NCBI RefSeq assembly: GCF_022539505.1
Contig: NC_061510.1
Location: 34,497,047-34,561,046, forward strand
Direction of reading: 5' to 3'
DNA from: Lolium rigidum
Taxonomy: Eukaryota; Streptophyta; Magnoliopsida; Poales; Poaceae
Length of the DNA stretch: 64,000 nucleotides
The notes beneath the pieces were generated by a model that had not been told where the DNA came from, made no database searches, and saw only the letters and a list, made by a program, of their open reading frames with translations. The number at the start of each line of letters is the position of its first letter. Positions within the stretch are counted from its first letter, which is position 1. Both the position numbers and the translations under genes were made by a program. Below are positions 1-10,586 of this stretch, piece by piece.

Positions 1-2
1 AC

Positions 3-352
3 AAAGCTCGCAGACACATACCGATCACTGGCATTTGCCGCATATGTGGGAGTGCCCAAGAGGACATATATCATGCTCTTGTCCAGTATTCGCACGCTGG
101 GGCCCTTTGGGAAGCAATGAGGGAAGTCTGGCCTATCCCTAGGATCCATGCTCCTGTTCGGGATGGTTGGCTGGAGGAGTGGTTATTATCGATGCCACTG
201 CATACGTGTGGGCGAGTCCTTATGATCGCATGGAGGACGAGGTATGCTCGAAATGAGGTCACACATGATAAGCCACTGCCGTCCATAGAAGGATCCAGAA
301 GTTTTATATGCAGCTATATAAAGTCCCTAGAAAACATTCGAAATCTATCTAC
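3..352 (+). pseudogene. LINE ORF2 fragment, zf-RVT domain
   Basis: The frame is open from the window edge. It carries the reverse-transcriptase-associated zinc-binding pattern: Cys-x2-Cys near the start (CRICGSAQEDIYHAL), a His about ten residues later, then the ALWEAM segment typical of plant LINE ORF2 C-termini. It is followed by a conserved MIAWRTRYARNEV helix, the usual bridge between the zinc finger and a C-terminal RNase H. The frame runs directly into the CACTA insertion at 353. The 5' portion (endonuclease and reverse transcriptase) is outside the window. Confidence 0.7.
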
Positions 353-1692
353 CACAAGTAGAAAAAGGGGCTTCCGTCCAACCCTTTAGTACCGGTTTCC
401 TTACGAACCGGTACTAAAGGGTGCATTAGTACCGGTTGCACTGCCCAGGCCGCCTGCAACCTTTAGTACCGGTTTGTGCAGGACCTTTAGTACCGGTTTG
501 TGTCACGAACCGGTATTAAAGGGTTGGTGTCAGCCGAAAAACCTTTAGTACCGGTTCGTGTCACGAACCGGTACTAAAGGTTTTTCCTGCTCCCCACGCA
601 CCTCCACCCCCCCCCCGGTGGATCACCTTTTTTTGCTTTGTAAAATACAAATAAAAATGGTAGAAAATTCAAAAAATAAAATATTTTCAGATTCTTGTAT
701 GTTATGCAATTCGGTGAAATTAAGAAATTCGAATTTTGATTTTTTTTGTAAAAAAAGTTTGAAAAATGGTAAAACTGCATTAACTTTTGCGTACGACGTC
801 GAATAAAACGTATAATATATCAAAATCATCGTGGGAAAAAGTTACATCCAAATTCACCTGGATTTACCCGGTTAGCCAATTTTTATATTCTCAAAATTAC
901 AAATGAAAATATGAAAGCAGGAAGATTTTAGGTTTTTTTCAAAAAATTAGAATTTTATATTTTTTAATTTTTTTAAAATTAAAAATAATAATTATAAGAT
1001 TTTTTGAATCCTAGAATATTACCATTACTTTTAGAAAATTATAATATTTTTTCAAATTTTCAGGTTTTAGGTTTGGCAAAAAAATATTAAAAATTTAGAA
1101 AACAATTAAAAATAATACAAATTAAAAAAGTTAATTTTATTTATTTATTCAACATTATTATTACATCTTTACTTTTGTTTATTAAAATAATTATTTGCAA
1201 TACAAATAATAAAGAAGTGTGACATCGACCCACATGTTAATAGGATTGATATGATACTACTATCAACAACATGCGTGCGAAGCACTTGGAAGTGGGACGG
1301 AAAGGAACTCGGAAGTTAAGCGTGCTAGTGTTGGAGCAGTGTGAGGATGGGTGACCGACCGGAAAGTTTGACCACGGGTAAGTAATTTGACTAGAGATTA
1401 AGTGTAGTTAGAGACTAACGAAAATATTAGAAATTCTGAAAAAAAAAGGAGTGAAAAATAATTAGAAAAAATGGATAAAAAAATAAACGAAATAGCCTTT
1501 AGTACCGGTTCGTGTTACACCAGTACCAAAGGTCTCCAGCCCCGCGGGCTCCTCCGTGCCCACGTGGAGGCACCTTTAGTACCAGTTCGTAAGGAACCGG
1601 TACTAAAGGTGGGAGGCTTTAGTACCGGATCTTTAGTACCGGTACTAAAGACCCTTTGGAACCGGTACTAAAGGGGGATTTCTCTATTAGTG
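353..1692. mobile_element. Non-autonomous CACTA (En/Spm) element, 1340 bp, TSD TAC
   Basis: The left end reads CACAAGTAGAAAAAGGGG and the right end, reverse-complemented, reads CACTAATAGAGAAATCCCCC. These are imperfect CACTA-type terminal repeats. The 3-bp duplication TAC flanks it exactly (350-352 and 1693-1695). Both ends are filled with direct and inverted copies of AGTACCGGTT (about 370-590 and 1498-1680), the usual subterminal transposase-binding arrays. The core is very AT-rich (about 640-1240) and encodes no transposase, so it must be mobilised by a partner. A 5S rRNA-derived segment sits at about 1277-1367. Confidence 0.85.
1277..1367 (+). repeat. 5S rRNA-derived segment inside the CACTA
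   Basis: The stretch resembles the 3' two-thirds of plant 5S rRNA. GAACTCGGAAGTTAAGCGTG at 1305-1324 corresponds to the A-box region and AGGATGGGTGACC at 1344-1356 to the C-box region, with correct order and near-correct spacing. The 5' third and the region after the C box diverge, so it is not a functional 5S gene. It could be a 5S-derived SINE head or a captured fragment. The match is from memory of the plant 5S sequence. Confidence 0.65.
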
Positions 1693-2278
1693 TACTGAGG
1701 AGATTGTGAAGGGGAAGCAAGTTGTTGATGCGCAACCGGTGGATGATCTGAAACCACGAGCTATATCGCATGTGCATGGGGCCTGGGTCAAACCTACTGC
1801 TGGCTTAATCAAGCTAAATGTAGATGGTGCATACCTAGTTCAAACCGGTGCTGCAGGAGCTGGAATGATACTGAGGCGTGGCGATGGATCAATCATCTTC
1901 TCGACATGTAGGGGCCTTCGTTTCTGCTCTTCGGCGCTGGAGGCGGAACTCAGTGCGTGTTTGGAAGGAATTGCTATTGCACTGGAGATGAGCGAGGAGG
2001 GGATCATAGTCGAAACTGATTGTTTGGAGCTAGTGTCAATGGCAACAAATACGAAGCGGGATAATTCTAGCTTGGGGCATTTAGTGGTAGACTTGCGGAA
2101 CCTACTTATGTCTCCTCGTGTTTTAACTATTACTAGGATTCCTAGAGGTCAGAATAGTGCAAGTCATGAGTTTGCCAGGTTTGGTATGGTAGAGGATAGA
2201 ACTGAAGTGTGGGTAGGATCGGCTCCTGAGGCCTTGCTGAGTCGTATATTTCGGGATTGTAATGTTACTATTCCTTGA
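1693..2278 (+). pseudogene. LINE ORF2 C-terminus, RNase H-like (RVT_3)
   Basis: This is an RNase H-fold domain of the plant RVT_3 type. The first catalytic Asp is in KLNVDGAY, the Glu in SALEAELSA and the second Asp in VETDCLEL. The tail motif IPRGQNSASHEFARFG is the usual end of this domain. The frame continues exactly from the zinc-finger part once the CACTA and one copy of TAC are disregarded. It ends at TGA 2276-2278, about 25 bp before the oligo(A) tract. No internal stop is visible, so the domain was intact when the CACTA arrived. Confidence 0.75.
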
Positions 2279-2310
2279 TTAATACAATCTGTTTATCCCG
2301 CAAAAAAAAA

Positions 2311-2826
2311 GTTTGTACAGTACTCAGCATGCAACAGGTACACCGCACGTCCGCACACAGGCAGCATGGTCATGTCGTCATGGGTTTGCCCCGCCTATGC
2401 CTTGCTCGTCACTCGTCAGGCACGTACGCGCACTAGTTTTGGGCTCGTCTTGGTCGGCCACCAGCTGGTTGGATCTGCCCCAGCCCAGCCAACATGGGCT
2501 TCCACGCCACACCTGGACCTCAAGTGGTGCGCACACGGCCCCTTCTTTGCTTCCGTACACGCCGCCGCGGCCCACGGGCTAGATCGGATCGCTCCGATGC
2601 AACGCAACGCAACACACCCCTGCCAGCGACGCCCTGCCAGCTTCATCGAAAACACGATCGATCGGATCGATTTGCCGCTCCCGTCGCTGAACCACCGTTG
2701 CATTAGCGGCCATGTCTAGATAGATGCTTGCGAATAATTTCTACGGGACAGCATCTTAATCTTCGATATTACAACACCCGCAATTGCTCTAGAACAACTC
2801 CGCGGGCTTCTAAGCTCGCTCTCATA
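2311..2826. other. GC-rich unique-looking stretch, no gene seen
   Basis: The composition is GC-rich to about 2720. Short overlapping open frames occur on both strands, with no recognisable domain and no repeat signature. It could be original intergenic DNA at the LINE insertion site. Confidence 0.4.
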
Positions 2827-2895
2827 CTACTTCTTCCGGTCCAAGTTTAGTATAATTTTAGACTAAATTTGAGTCAATTAAAAAGAACCGGAGAG
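2827..2895. mobile_element. Short Stowaway-like MITE, degenerate
   Basis: It is about 69 bp with inverted ends, left CTACTTCTTCCGGTCC and right, reverse-complemented, CTCTCCGGTTCTTTTT, flanked by TA at 2825-2826 and 2896-2897. The ends resemble the Stowaway consensus CTCCCTCCGTTC with small indels. Confidence 0.5.
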
Positions 2896-3059
2896 TACTT
2901 GTTAAAGCTTGGAGGTGCCAAATCCAACTCATCCATGTAACCCCTGCTGCATAAAATGGATATTTGTCTTACTTTCTATATGTATCACTGTTTTAATCTG
3001 AAAATATAAACACACAAAACCTAAAAAAATAACTATCTATTTACTTCATTTACTTAGTC

Positions 3060-4311
3060 GGCATTGCTTACTTACTTTACTTTACTTTACTTTTACTATA
3101 TCTTTTGTTTCCGGTTACTAATACGAAACATTGTGTTTGACAATTACACGGTGGAGTTGGGGATACAAGGCAATACTTTACTTTGCGGAATTGCTAGAAG
3201 AAGAGCAAAAGAGACAACTCTTAGCCAAATTCATGAGAGTTCGATATAACCCTTAAGTCATCATTGTGGGGGAAAAAGCTTCCCTTACTACAATACTCTG
3301 CTCTGTGTCCCAATATCATCACTTGACCGGTAATTCCAATCATTATCACACTATATCGGTTTCTTTCGTTCATTTCCCGATATCTAACTTTTTTGTTCAT
3401 TTTATTTTGCCGGGAAGCTGTTGGAAAGTGTTCATCACAAATGTGGCCAGTGAATGACCACTGGAGCTGCATTATGAAAGGCTCGAGGTAAGTAGTACAA
3501 GCTAGATTTGCTCATCTCTTTAATTCTAATTTCAATATATATACCATTATCATGCTTGATTATTTTTTTGATTAAATTATATTCTCGTAAAGTGCGAGAG
3601 GAAACCACAATGGACTAATTTATGTGCGTACTACATTAGCGAGTTCATCAACATGACGGCACAAATTACAAACAACTTCGAGTACATAAAAAATATTCAC
3701 AATTTGTTTATGATGATTTGATATATATACACACAACTCATATATTCATATTGATCTCATTCTTTAAAGACCGAATGCACGCGGAACAAGCTCTTACCAA
3801 GGGAACGCCTAACAAAAATTCAAGAGAAATTGACGGGATTTTTGCTTACAGAAGTCATATCTCAAGACGGAGAATACCATTGCCGCTATACCTCCATGTA
3901 ATTTAATAATCTCTATGTAATTAAATATATGCATCAACGTGTATGCTCGTTGAGCTTCCATGGCTACCAATTCTATACCAAATTGTGTATATTCATCAAT
4001 CTCGTGTGCAAATATTTACTAGCGTAAAATTGAATGGAAAACACAAATTGGAAAAGGAATACACAAAATAAAAAAGAATTGGAATACAAAATTGGAAATG
4101 AAGAGCCTAAGGTTGCCACACGTGGACATCTTTAATCTCGGCTCGTAACATGAAATGGGACTAAAGGTCATCCATCAGCCGCTCCAGACAGCGGCCACGT
4201 GGATGCTCTTTAATCCCGGTTTGTAATGCAACCGGAACTAAAGAGGCCTTTACGTCCCGATTTCACAGTTCCGGTTGGGCAACCGGGACTAAAGACCCGT
4301 TTCTACTAATG
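3060..4311 (+). mobile_element. Decayed 3' part of a CACTA element
   Basis: Short blocks match the better preserved CACTA at 14319-18425. They are an intron-like run near 3355-3420 (TTTCGTTCATTTCCCGATAT), a block near 3625-3650 like the Ulp1-type Cys region, and a block at 3815-3850 like the C-terminal helix. Subterminal repeats (TTTAATCCCGGTT, AACCGGGACTAAAG) occupy 4120-4300 and the terminus reads ACCCGTTTCTACTAATG, ending at 4311. The coding sequence is destroyed by stops and indels. The 5' boundary is not visible. Confidence 0.6.
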
Positions 4312-4768
4312 TAGTCGTGGGTATACCCATACCATGCACGTTTATTGTAAATTTCTTATGTGACACATCTATTTTTGTCGAATTATGAGTTAAAATATGA
4401 GAATGTGATTTTTTTATATTTTTTTAATTGTTATGAACTCAACTACCTATTATTGAGTTGAGATAATTCATTTTTAATCAAATTTGTTATCGAAAAATTT
4501 AAAATTGTAAGCGACTTGTATATAATTTGATCTACCCACCGGATACCCAATGGGTACGGGTTCCCACCGGGTATGGGTATGGGTAAAGTTTTATACCGAT
4601 AGGTACGGGTATGGGTAGAAGGTTGTACCCACTTACTATAGGGTTATGTGTATGGTATTGCTCTATCCTCTCCGTACCCTACCAATTGCCATCTTTACTT
4701 TTCAATTTAAATACGGCCATTTGTGAGAAATCACAGAATATTTGGGTTGCATTTTTTTAAGGAAAATA
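4312..4768. repeat. AT-rich spacer with GGGTAYGGGTA repeats
   Basis: AT-rich sequence contains a run of GGGTACGGGT/GGGTATGGGTA units and their complements at about 4536-4680. Such units occur in an unclassified plant repeat and can fold back. No gene is seen. Confidence 0.4.
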
Positions 4769-6420
4769 CTTGTGTTCCCTCGGGGATCGTAGTTAGCGAT
4801 CGTCCGCCTACGTGGCGCATGCATGTCCTTGCAACGTGAGAACGTGAGAGACAGAGCGGTGGTTGGGGTCCACCACGAGCCTATCGTTTTCCGTCGCTCC
4901 CCTCTACACGAAATTCCCCTCGTTATCTCATTCACCATCTCACACACAGACCCACTCCGCCATGGATCGCTCGGCCCGGAGCCGCCATGGCGCCCGCCGG
5001 CTCCGCCAAGTGCCCACCGTACCCCTCCGCCTCCTAATCCTCGCCACGCCCTGCGAGCTCGACCAACCGATACACGACCATGGCTGCAGCTCATCTTCCT
5101 CCGCCGTCGCTCCCCTGCCTCCTCATCCTCCAGGTCGTGCCCGGCCCGCTGCTCCTCAAGCTCAGATACAATGACCGCGTCCCGGTCCGCTCCTCAACCT
5201 CGCAGGGCTCCACCCAGGCGCCGGCCTGGTGGACTTCACGAGCTCTTCCGCCTTCGACCACCGCTGTTGCCGCTCCGGCCATGGAGACGACGATTCTTCC
5301 GCGGACCCGTGGATGGCGCTGCTGCAATTGCTCTGCTACGTTGCTACGAAGGGTGGTTGTGCTTTCTACCAACGGCATAGCGCCTGCCTGCTCCGCCACC
5401 ACCCAGGCGCACGCCCTGCTCCTCCAAGCGCACCAGGCCAGGCCCTAGCACCACACATCCTCGTCCTCCGATGGCCCCGAAGCTCGACCGGCGTAGCTGC
5501 AGCCATGCGGTGGTGGAGCACGGTGCTGCGAGGGATGACAAGGCGGCGGTGCTACTTGTGGCTACACGCGGCTGGTGGCTTTGCTACTTTGTGGTGTCGG
5601 CGTCTGCTACAAAGGGCGGTGGCCGCCGCTACAAAGAGCGGCGGCACGACGGCGTCTGCTACAAAAGGCGGCAGTTGCTGCTACAAAGGGCGGCGGTTGC
5701 TGCTACGAAGGGCCCTCGGCGCGACGGCGGCTGCTACATTAGGCGTCGGCATCTGCTACAAAGGGAGGAGGGGCCTGCTACTATAGGAGACAGATAGTGC
5801 TACAAGGGGCGCCGCCGTGCTGCAAGGAGGTCGGCGGCGCGGCGCTACCACAAGCCGGCGACGAAGCTACAAGCCCAAGACAGTGGTGCTGCGAGCGCGG
5901 GCAGCGGTGCTGCCGGCGGGCGACGGTACTGCAAGCGGGACTTGACATGTCCGCTGCTGCAAGATTGTGCGGGACGGGAGTAGGGAAATCTTTCAGATGG
6001 ATCCATTTTTCTTTTGGGATTTCTATTTTCCTGCCCCTGGCTCCTTAGTTGTACTCAGTTTTCCCCAGCTCCTTAGTTTTTCCTCAGTTTTCCCCAAGCC
6101 CTTGTTTGAAACCCGCGAAGCGGCTCGGACGGCGAGGATTCCCGTTTAGTTGACCGTTCGTCACGTGTGGGGCCGCGTCGCGTGGGGCTGGTAGAAAGGG
6201 ACCGCGTGGGACAGGGACGAGACCGTGTTTGGTTGCACGTGAGCAGGAGCTGGGTTCTGTCTCTCTCGGCCCCAAATTGGCATTATTAAGAGCACCTTTT
6301 TCCCCTCTTTCTCTCTGTCCTTTTCACCAAAATAGTATCAAATCTAGAGAAGCTTGCATTTTTATATTTCTTCAATTATTTGTGTCTTTTGGCCCTCGTT
6401 GTTTGCCCAATATGGCAGCA
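4769..6420. repeat. GC-rich repeat, possibly a non-autonomous Mutator-like element
   Basis: GC-rich DNA gives long open frames in several phases on both strands, which is the mark of composition rather than coding. Between about 5560 and 5850 the motif TGCTACAAAGGGCGGC and variants recurs in direct orientation. I associate this motif with Triticeae Mutator-like elements, from memory. I could not find matching long terminal repeats or a 9-bp duplication, so the class is a guess and the limits are approximate. Confidence 0.35.
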
Positions 6421-6427
6421 AATCTAG

Positions 6428-6480
6428 TACTCCCTCTGGTCCATATGTATGTAGTTAAATCTAGAAGCAAATCCAGGGTA
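6428..6480. mobile_element. Half of a Stowaway-like MITE
   Basis: TACTCCCTCTGGTCCATATG matches a Stowaway left end and its first subterminal bases. No matching right end is visible, so this is a solo end or a chance match. Confidence 0.3.
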
Positions 6481-6732
6481 ATGTACGATAAATTCACAGT
6501 CATAATAAATAGAGAAAACAAAGACCAACAAAATATAGTAGAATAGGGATAGATAATAGGGATCCCTCCCTAGATAATAAGCTGCATACACAGCAGCCAA
6601 CATAGTAACGGGTTCGAGGTTCTTGACAGCACCATCATATTAACAACATAACAACAAGGGATCCCTAGCTAACAACAAAGGGATCCCAACAACAAAATGG
6701 GAGGCATCAGCAGCACACGTCCAGGACTCCGC

Positions 6733-7903
6733 CTACCCCATCTGGCTCTCCCTCCACTTGTTGCTGCAGCTCCCCTTGGGAGCCTTGGGCTTGAGCGGAG
6801 GCATGCGCCCGGCGGAGATCTCCACCCGCCGCATGCTCGCGGAGGTGCATGCCGAGCGCCCTGTGCTTGGCGCGGAAGGAGTAGACGTTCACCGTCGTGC
6901 CGACCTTGGGGAAGGTGTTGCCGATGTTCTCGGCATGCATGACGAGGCGGTTGAAGTACTGTGGCGCCGAGTCTCCCGGTGCGGAAGGGGCACCTGTACA
7001 CACCCTTGGCGAAGTAGGAGATGTATCGGCCGACCCGCAGCCTCCGCAGCGACTCGGCGAGTCTTGACGTCCTCCTCCTCGTCGTCGCCGCCGACGTCGC
7101 CGCCGGACATCCGATCCATATCAACCGAAAACTATGAGTGAATGAGTTGCAACGATGACGAACGTGCATGATAACAAAGTTAGGAAAGACGAGTCGGCCT
7201 CGGTTAGAGTGGGCATGATTATATATCTACGGGGAAGGTGTAAGCGAACCAAAGCTCATGCACAACAGATTTGTACATAGCAATGGTTCGCTGAACCCTC
7301 CTCCGTAAAAATTTGTGCCCAACGATTCATCATAGGCAAAGAAACGGATTCCGGATCTGAACTTGAACACATTCCAGATTATTTGCAAAATTAAACGGTT
7401 GATATCTTTTGATTAGTGCATAAAATAAATGATTGAGATCCCATGATTACTTGCATAAATTAACCGATTGAGATCCAATTATTACTTGCATAAATTAACC
7501 GAACGGCCGAACCCCAAATCTTAAAGGAAATCAAGAAATGATCAAAACAAAATGGAATAAAATCGGCGCAAATATTAGCCCAATACCCATCCATCTACAG
7601 ATCCATCTACACCAGCAAAAATAGGGTTCAAAAAGGAATGGGGAAACAAAAAAGGAAGCAAACCGTAGTTACCTCGTTCCATGGGTCCTCCAGGAAGGTG
7701 TCATAGGGGTTCGGGGGCCGGACGTACGGCACGGGCTCATAGGGGTCAAATCCCGGCGGGATCTGACTGCCACCGGCGGCAGCAGCCTCCGATGCACCGG
7801 CGGCGGCGGCGGCGTCCGTTGAGGGGACGGCGTCGAAGAGGGAGGCGTCGCGCTTGGAGCCGACGGCGCCGTCAACGATGGGATTGGCATTCTCCTTGTC
7901 CAT
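6733..7903 (-). pseudogene. Split gene with zf-XS-like domain, frameshifted
   Basis: Two exons are supported. Exon 1 (7903-7673, 77 codons) encodes MDKENANP, an Ala/Ser-rich stretch and a Pro-rich PPGFDPYEP segment, ending DPWNE at a GAG|GTAACT donor. The intron (7672-7132) ends CATAG. Exon 2 starts in phase 0 with FSVDMDRMSGGD and an acidic run. The remaining conserved pieces lie in different frames: RRLRVGRYISYFAKG and YRCPF in one, YFNRLVMHAENIGNTFPKV to RAKHRALGMHLR in another, and a basic tail KPKAPKGSC in a third, stop at 6733-6735. The CPF, His and AKH-AL pattern resembles the zf-XS finger of plant RNA-silencing proteins, but family assignment is tentative. At least three frameshifts (about 7068, 6985 and 6845) make it a pseudogene unless they are sequence errors. 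Confidence 0.5.
7132..7672 (-). other. Intron of the zf-XS-like gene
   Basis: The limits are a GTAACT donor (7672-7667) and a CTCATAG acceptor (ending 7132). Exon frames on both sides agree in phase 0. It holds short direct repeats (AAATTAACCGA near 7456 and 7492) and no other gene. Confidence 0.55.
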
Positions 7904-7957
7904 CTCGCCGGCAGAGGAGAGGGAGAGGGAGAGGGTTTTTTGCTTGGGAGCTTGAAA

Positions 7958-8205
7958 GGACACGGATGTCGCCTAGAGGGGGGGTGAACAGGCGATTTAA
8001 AACTTTTACGAGATGGGCTTAACAAATGCGGAATAAAACTAGCGTTTACTTTGTCAAGCCCAAAGCCTATAAACTATGGTTCACCTATGTGCACCAACAA
8101 CTTATTCTAAGCAATGGTTCACCTATGTGCACCAACAACTTATGCTAAGCAAGACAAGCAACTTATGTGATAGCAAGATATATATATAACTTCAAGCACG
8201 ATGGC
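7958..8205 (+). repeat. Common Triticeae non-coding repeat, left part
   Basis: It begins ACGGATGTCGCCTAGAGGGG, a phrase I remember as very frequent in wheat DNA, directly against the 5' end of the zf-XS-like gene. It contains a 38-bp direct duplication (about 8076-8151, ATGGTTCACCTATGTGCACC). It continues at 9918 after the solo LTR. Element class unknown. Confidence 0.5.
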
Positions 8206-9917
8206 TGATACGTCTCCGACGTATCGATAATTTCTTATGATCCATGCCATATTATTGATGATATCTACATGTTTTATGCACACTTTATGTCATATTCGTG
8301 CACTTTCTGGAACTAACCTATTAACAAGATGCCGAAGAGCCAGTTGCTGTTTTCTGCTGTTTTTGATTTCAGAAATCCTAGTAACGAAATATTCTCGGAA
8401 TTGGACGAAATCAAGACCCAGGGTCCTATTTTGCCACGAACCTTCCAGAAGACCGAAAGGGATACGAAGTGGGGCGACGAGGCGCCGCCACCATAGGGCC
8501 GCGCGGCCAGAGGGGGGCCCGCGCCGCCCTATGGTGTGGGCCCCTCGTCAGCCCTCCGACTCTGCCCTTCCGCCTACTTAAAGCCTCCGTCGCGAAACCC
8601 CTGAAGCGAAAAACCACGATACGAGAAACCTTCCAGAGCCGCCGCCATCGCGAAGCCAAGATCTGGGGGACAGGAGTCTCTGTTCCGGCACGCCGCCGGA
8701 ACGGGGAAGTGCCCCCGGAAGGCTTCTCCATCGACACCGCTGCCATCTCCACCGCCATCTTCATCACCGCTGCTGCTCCCATGAGGAGGGAGTAGTTCTC
8801 CATCGAGGCTCGGGGCTGTACCGGTAGCTATGTGGTTAATCTCTCTCCTATGTGCTTCAATACAATAATCTCATGAGCTGCCTTACATGATTGAGATTCA
8901 TATGATGATGCTTGTAATCTAGATGTCATTATGCTAGTCAAGTGAGTTTTACTTATGTGATCTCCGGAGACTCCTTGTCCTACGTGTGTAAAGGTGACAG
9001 TGTGTGCACCGTGTGGGTCTCTTAGGCTATATTTCACAGAATACTTATTCACTGTTATGAATGGCATAGTGAAGTGCTTATTTATATCTCATTATGATTG
9101 CAATGTGTTTTGTATCACAATTTATCTATGTGCTACTCTAGTGATGTTATTAAAGTAGTTTATTCCTCCTGCACGGTGTAATGGTGATAGTGTGTGCATC
9201 CGTGTTAGTACTTGGCGTATGCTATGATCATGATCTCTTGTAGATTATGAAGTTAACTATTGCTATGATAGTATTGATGTGATCTATTCCTCCTACATAG
9301 TGTGAAGGTGACGGTGTGCATGCTTGTGTTAGTACTTGGTTTAGTCGTGTTGATCTTTCTTGCACTCTAAGGTTATTTAAATATGAACATTGAATTGTGG
9401 AGCTTGTTAACTCCGGCATTGAGGGTTCGTGTAATCCTACGCAATGTGTTCATCATCCAACAAGAGAGTGTAGAGTATGCATTTATCTATTCTGTTATGT
9501 GATCAATGTTGAGAGTGTCCACTAGTGAAAGTGTAATCCCTAGGCCTTGTTCCTAAATATCGCTATCGCTGCTTGTTTCTTGTTTTCTTGCGTTACTACT
9601 GCTACCATATTACCACCATCAACTACACGCCAGCAAGCTATTTTCTGGCTGCGTTACTACTGCTCATATTCATTCATACCACCTGTATTTCACTATCTCT
9701 TCGCCGAACTAGTGCACCTATTAGGTGTGTTGGGGACACAAGAGACTTCTTGCTTTGTGGTTGCAGGGTTGCATGAGAGGGATATCTTTGACCTCTTCCT
9801 CCCTGAGTTCGATAAACCTTGGGTGATCCACTTAAGGGAAACTTGCTGCTGTTCTACAAACCTCTGCTCTTGGAGGCCCAACACTGTCTACAAGAATAGA
9901 AGCTCCCGTAGACATCA
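8206..9917 (+). mobile_element. Solo LTR, Sabrina-like gypsy family, 1712 bp, TSD ATGGC
   Basis: It begins TGATACGTCTCCGACGTATC and ends CCCGTAGACATCA, a TG...CA pair. The 5-bp duplication ATGGC is perfect (8201-8205 and 9918-9922). The same sequence occurs in reverse orientation as both LTRs of the element at 28461-39307, which identifies it as an LTR. No internal region is present, so it arose by recombination between two LTRs. The family name is from memory. Confidence 0.9.
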
Positions 9918-10346
9918 ATGGCTATCACAAAGTAAAGTGCATAAGTAAAGAGCTCGGGTATAGGAATAACCGAAGTGACGTGGAGACAACGATGTAGCCC
10001 GAAGTTCACACTCTTGCGAGTGCTACTCTCCGTTGGAGCGGTGTGGAGAACAAGTCACTCCAAATGCACGAGGGCCACCATATTCTCCTCGAGAATTCCC
10101 ACCAAAAGGGATGTCCTTGATCCACTATGGGACCTTAGGAAGGTCACCGAACCCGCACAAAGCTTGGGGCTATCTCCACAACTTAATTGGAGGCTCCCAA
10201 TAAATTGCCACAAAGGCCTTGCCCTTGAAGATTCTCCACAACTTAATTGGAGTCCCCAAGAACACCACTAAGATGCCACAAAGGCCTTCCCTTGAAGATT
10301 CTCCACAACTTAATTGGAGTCCCCAAGAACACCACTAAGATGCCAC
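9918..10346 (+). repeat. Same Triticeae repeat, right part, with 68-bp tandem duplication
   Basis: It resumes the repeat broken by the solo LTR (TATCACAAAGTAAAGTGCAT). A 68/67-bp unit starting GCCACAAAGGCCTT is present twice (10207-10274 and 10275-10341). No coding sequence is apparent. Confidence 0.55.
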
Positions 10347-10486
10347 TGATGGCGTGTATTTCACACGTTCGTTGGGCAACCCCAAGAGGAAGGTATGATG
10401 CGCACAGCAGCAAGTTTTCCCTCAGAAAGAAACCAAGGTTTATCGAACCAGGAGGAGCTAAGAAGCACGTTGAAGGTTGATGGCGG
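10347..10486 (-). mobile_element. Truncated LTR, interrupted by an assembly gap
   Basis: It begins TGATGGCGTGTATTTCACAC. I recognise it from memory as the reverse-strand end of a common Triticeae gypsy LTR related to the Sabrina-like family. It runs 140 bp into the N tract, so its other end and the junction are missing. Confidence 0.45.
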
Positions 10487-10586
10487 NNNNNNNNNNNNNN
10501 NNNNNNNNNNNNNNNNNNNNNNNNNNNNNNNNNNNNNNNNNNNNNNNNNNNNNNNNNNNNNNNNNNNNNNNNNNNNNNNNNNNNNN
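10487..10586. other. Assembly gap (100 N)
   Basis: Exactly 100 N separate a truncated LTR from a CACTA end. A round number normally means unknown size, so order and distance across it are not reliable. Confidence 0.95.

Larger units (their letters stand above)
1..2310 (+). mobile_element. 3' part of a LINE with RNase H-like domain, split by a CACTA
   Basis: The left part (to 352) and right part (1693 to about 2310) read as one non-LTR retrotransposon 3' end: a zinc-finger domain, an RNase H-like domain, a stop at 2278, a short 3' UTR and an oligo(A) run at about 2302-2309. The 5' part lies outside the window, so no target-site duplication can be tested. The RNase H domain places it in a different LINE group from the two LINEs further right, which lack one. 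A domesticated host gene is possible but less likely given the A tail. Confidence 0.75.

Noticed and set aside
1277..1367. A functional 5S rRNA gene
   Set aside because: Only part of the gene is recognisable, its ends diverge and it sits inside a transposon. Kept as a 5S-derived fragment only.
4823..5797. Several overlapping GC-rich open frames
   Set aside because: All frames on both strands are open at once, and the DNA is made of repeated TGCTACAAAGGGCGGC-type units, so coding is unlikely.
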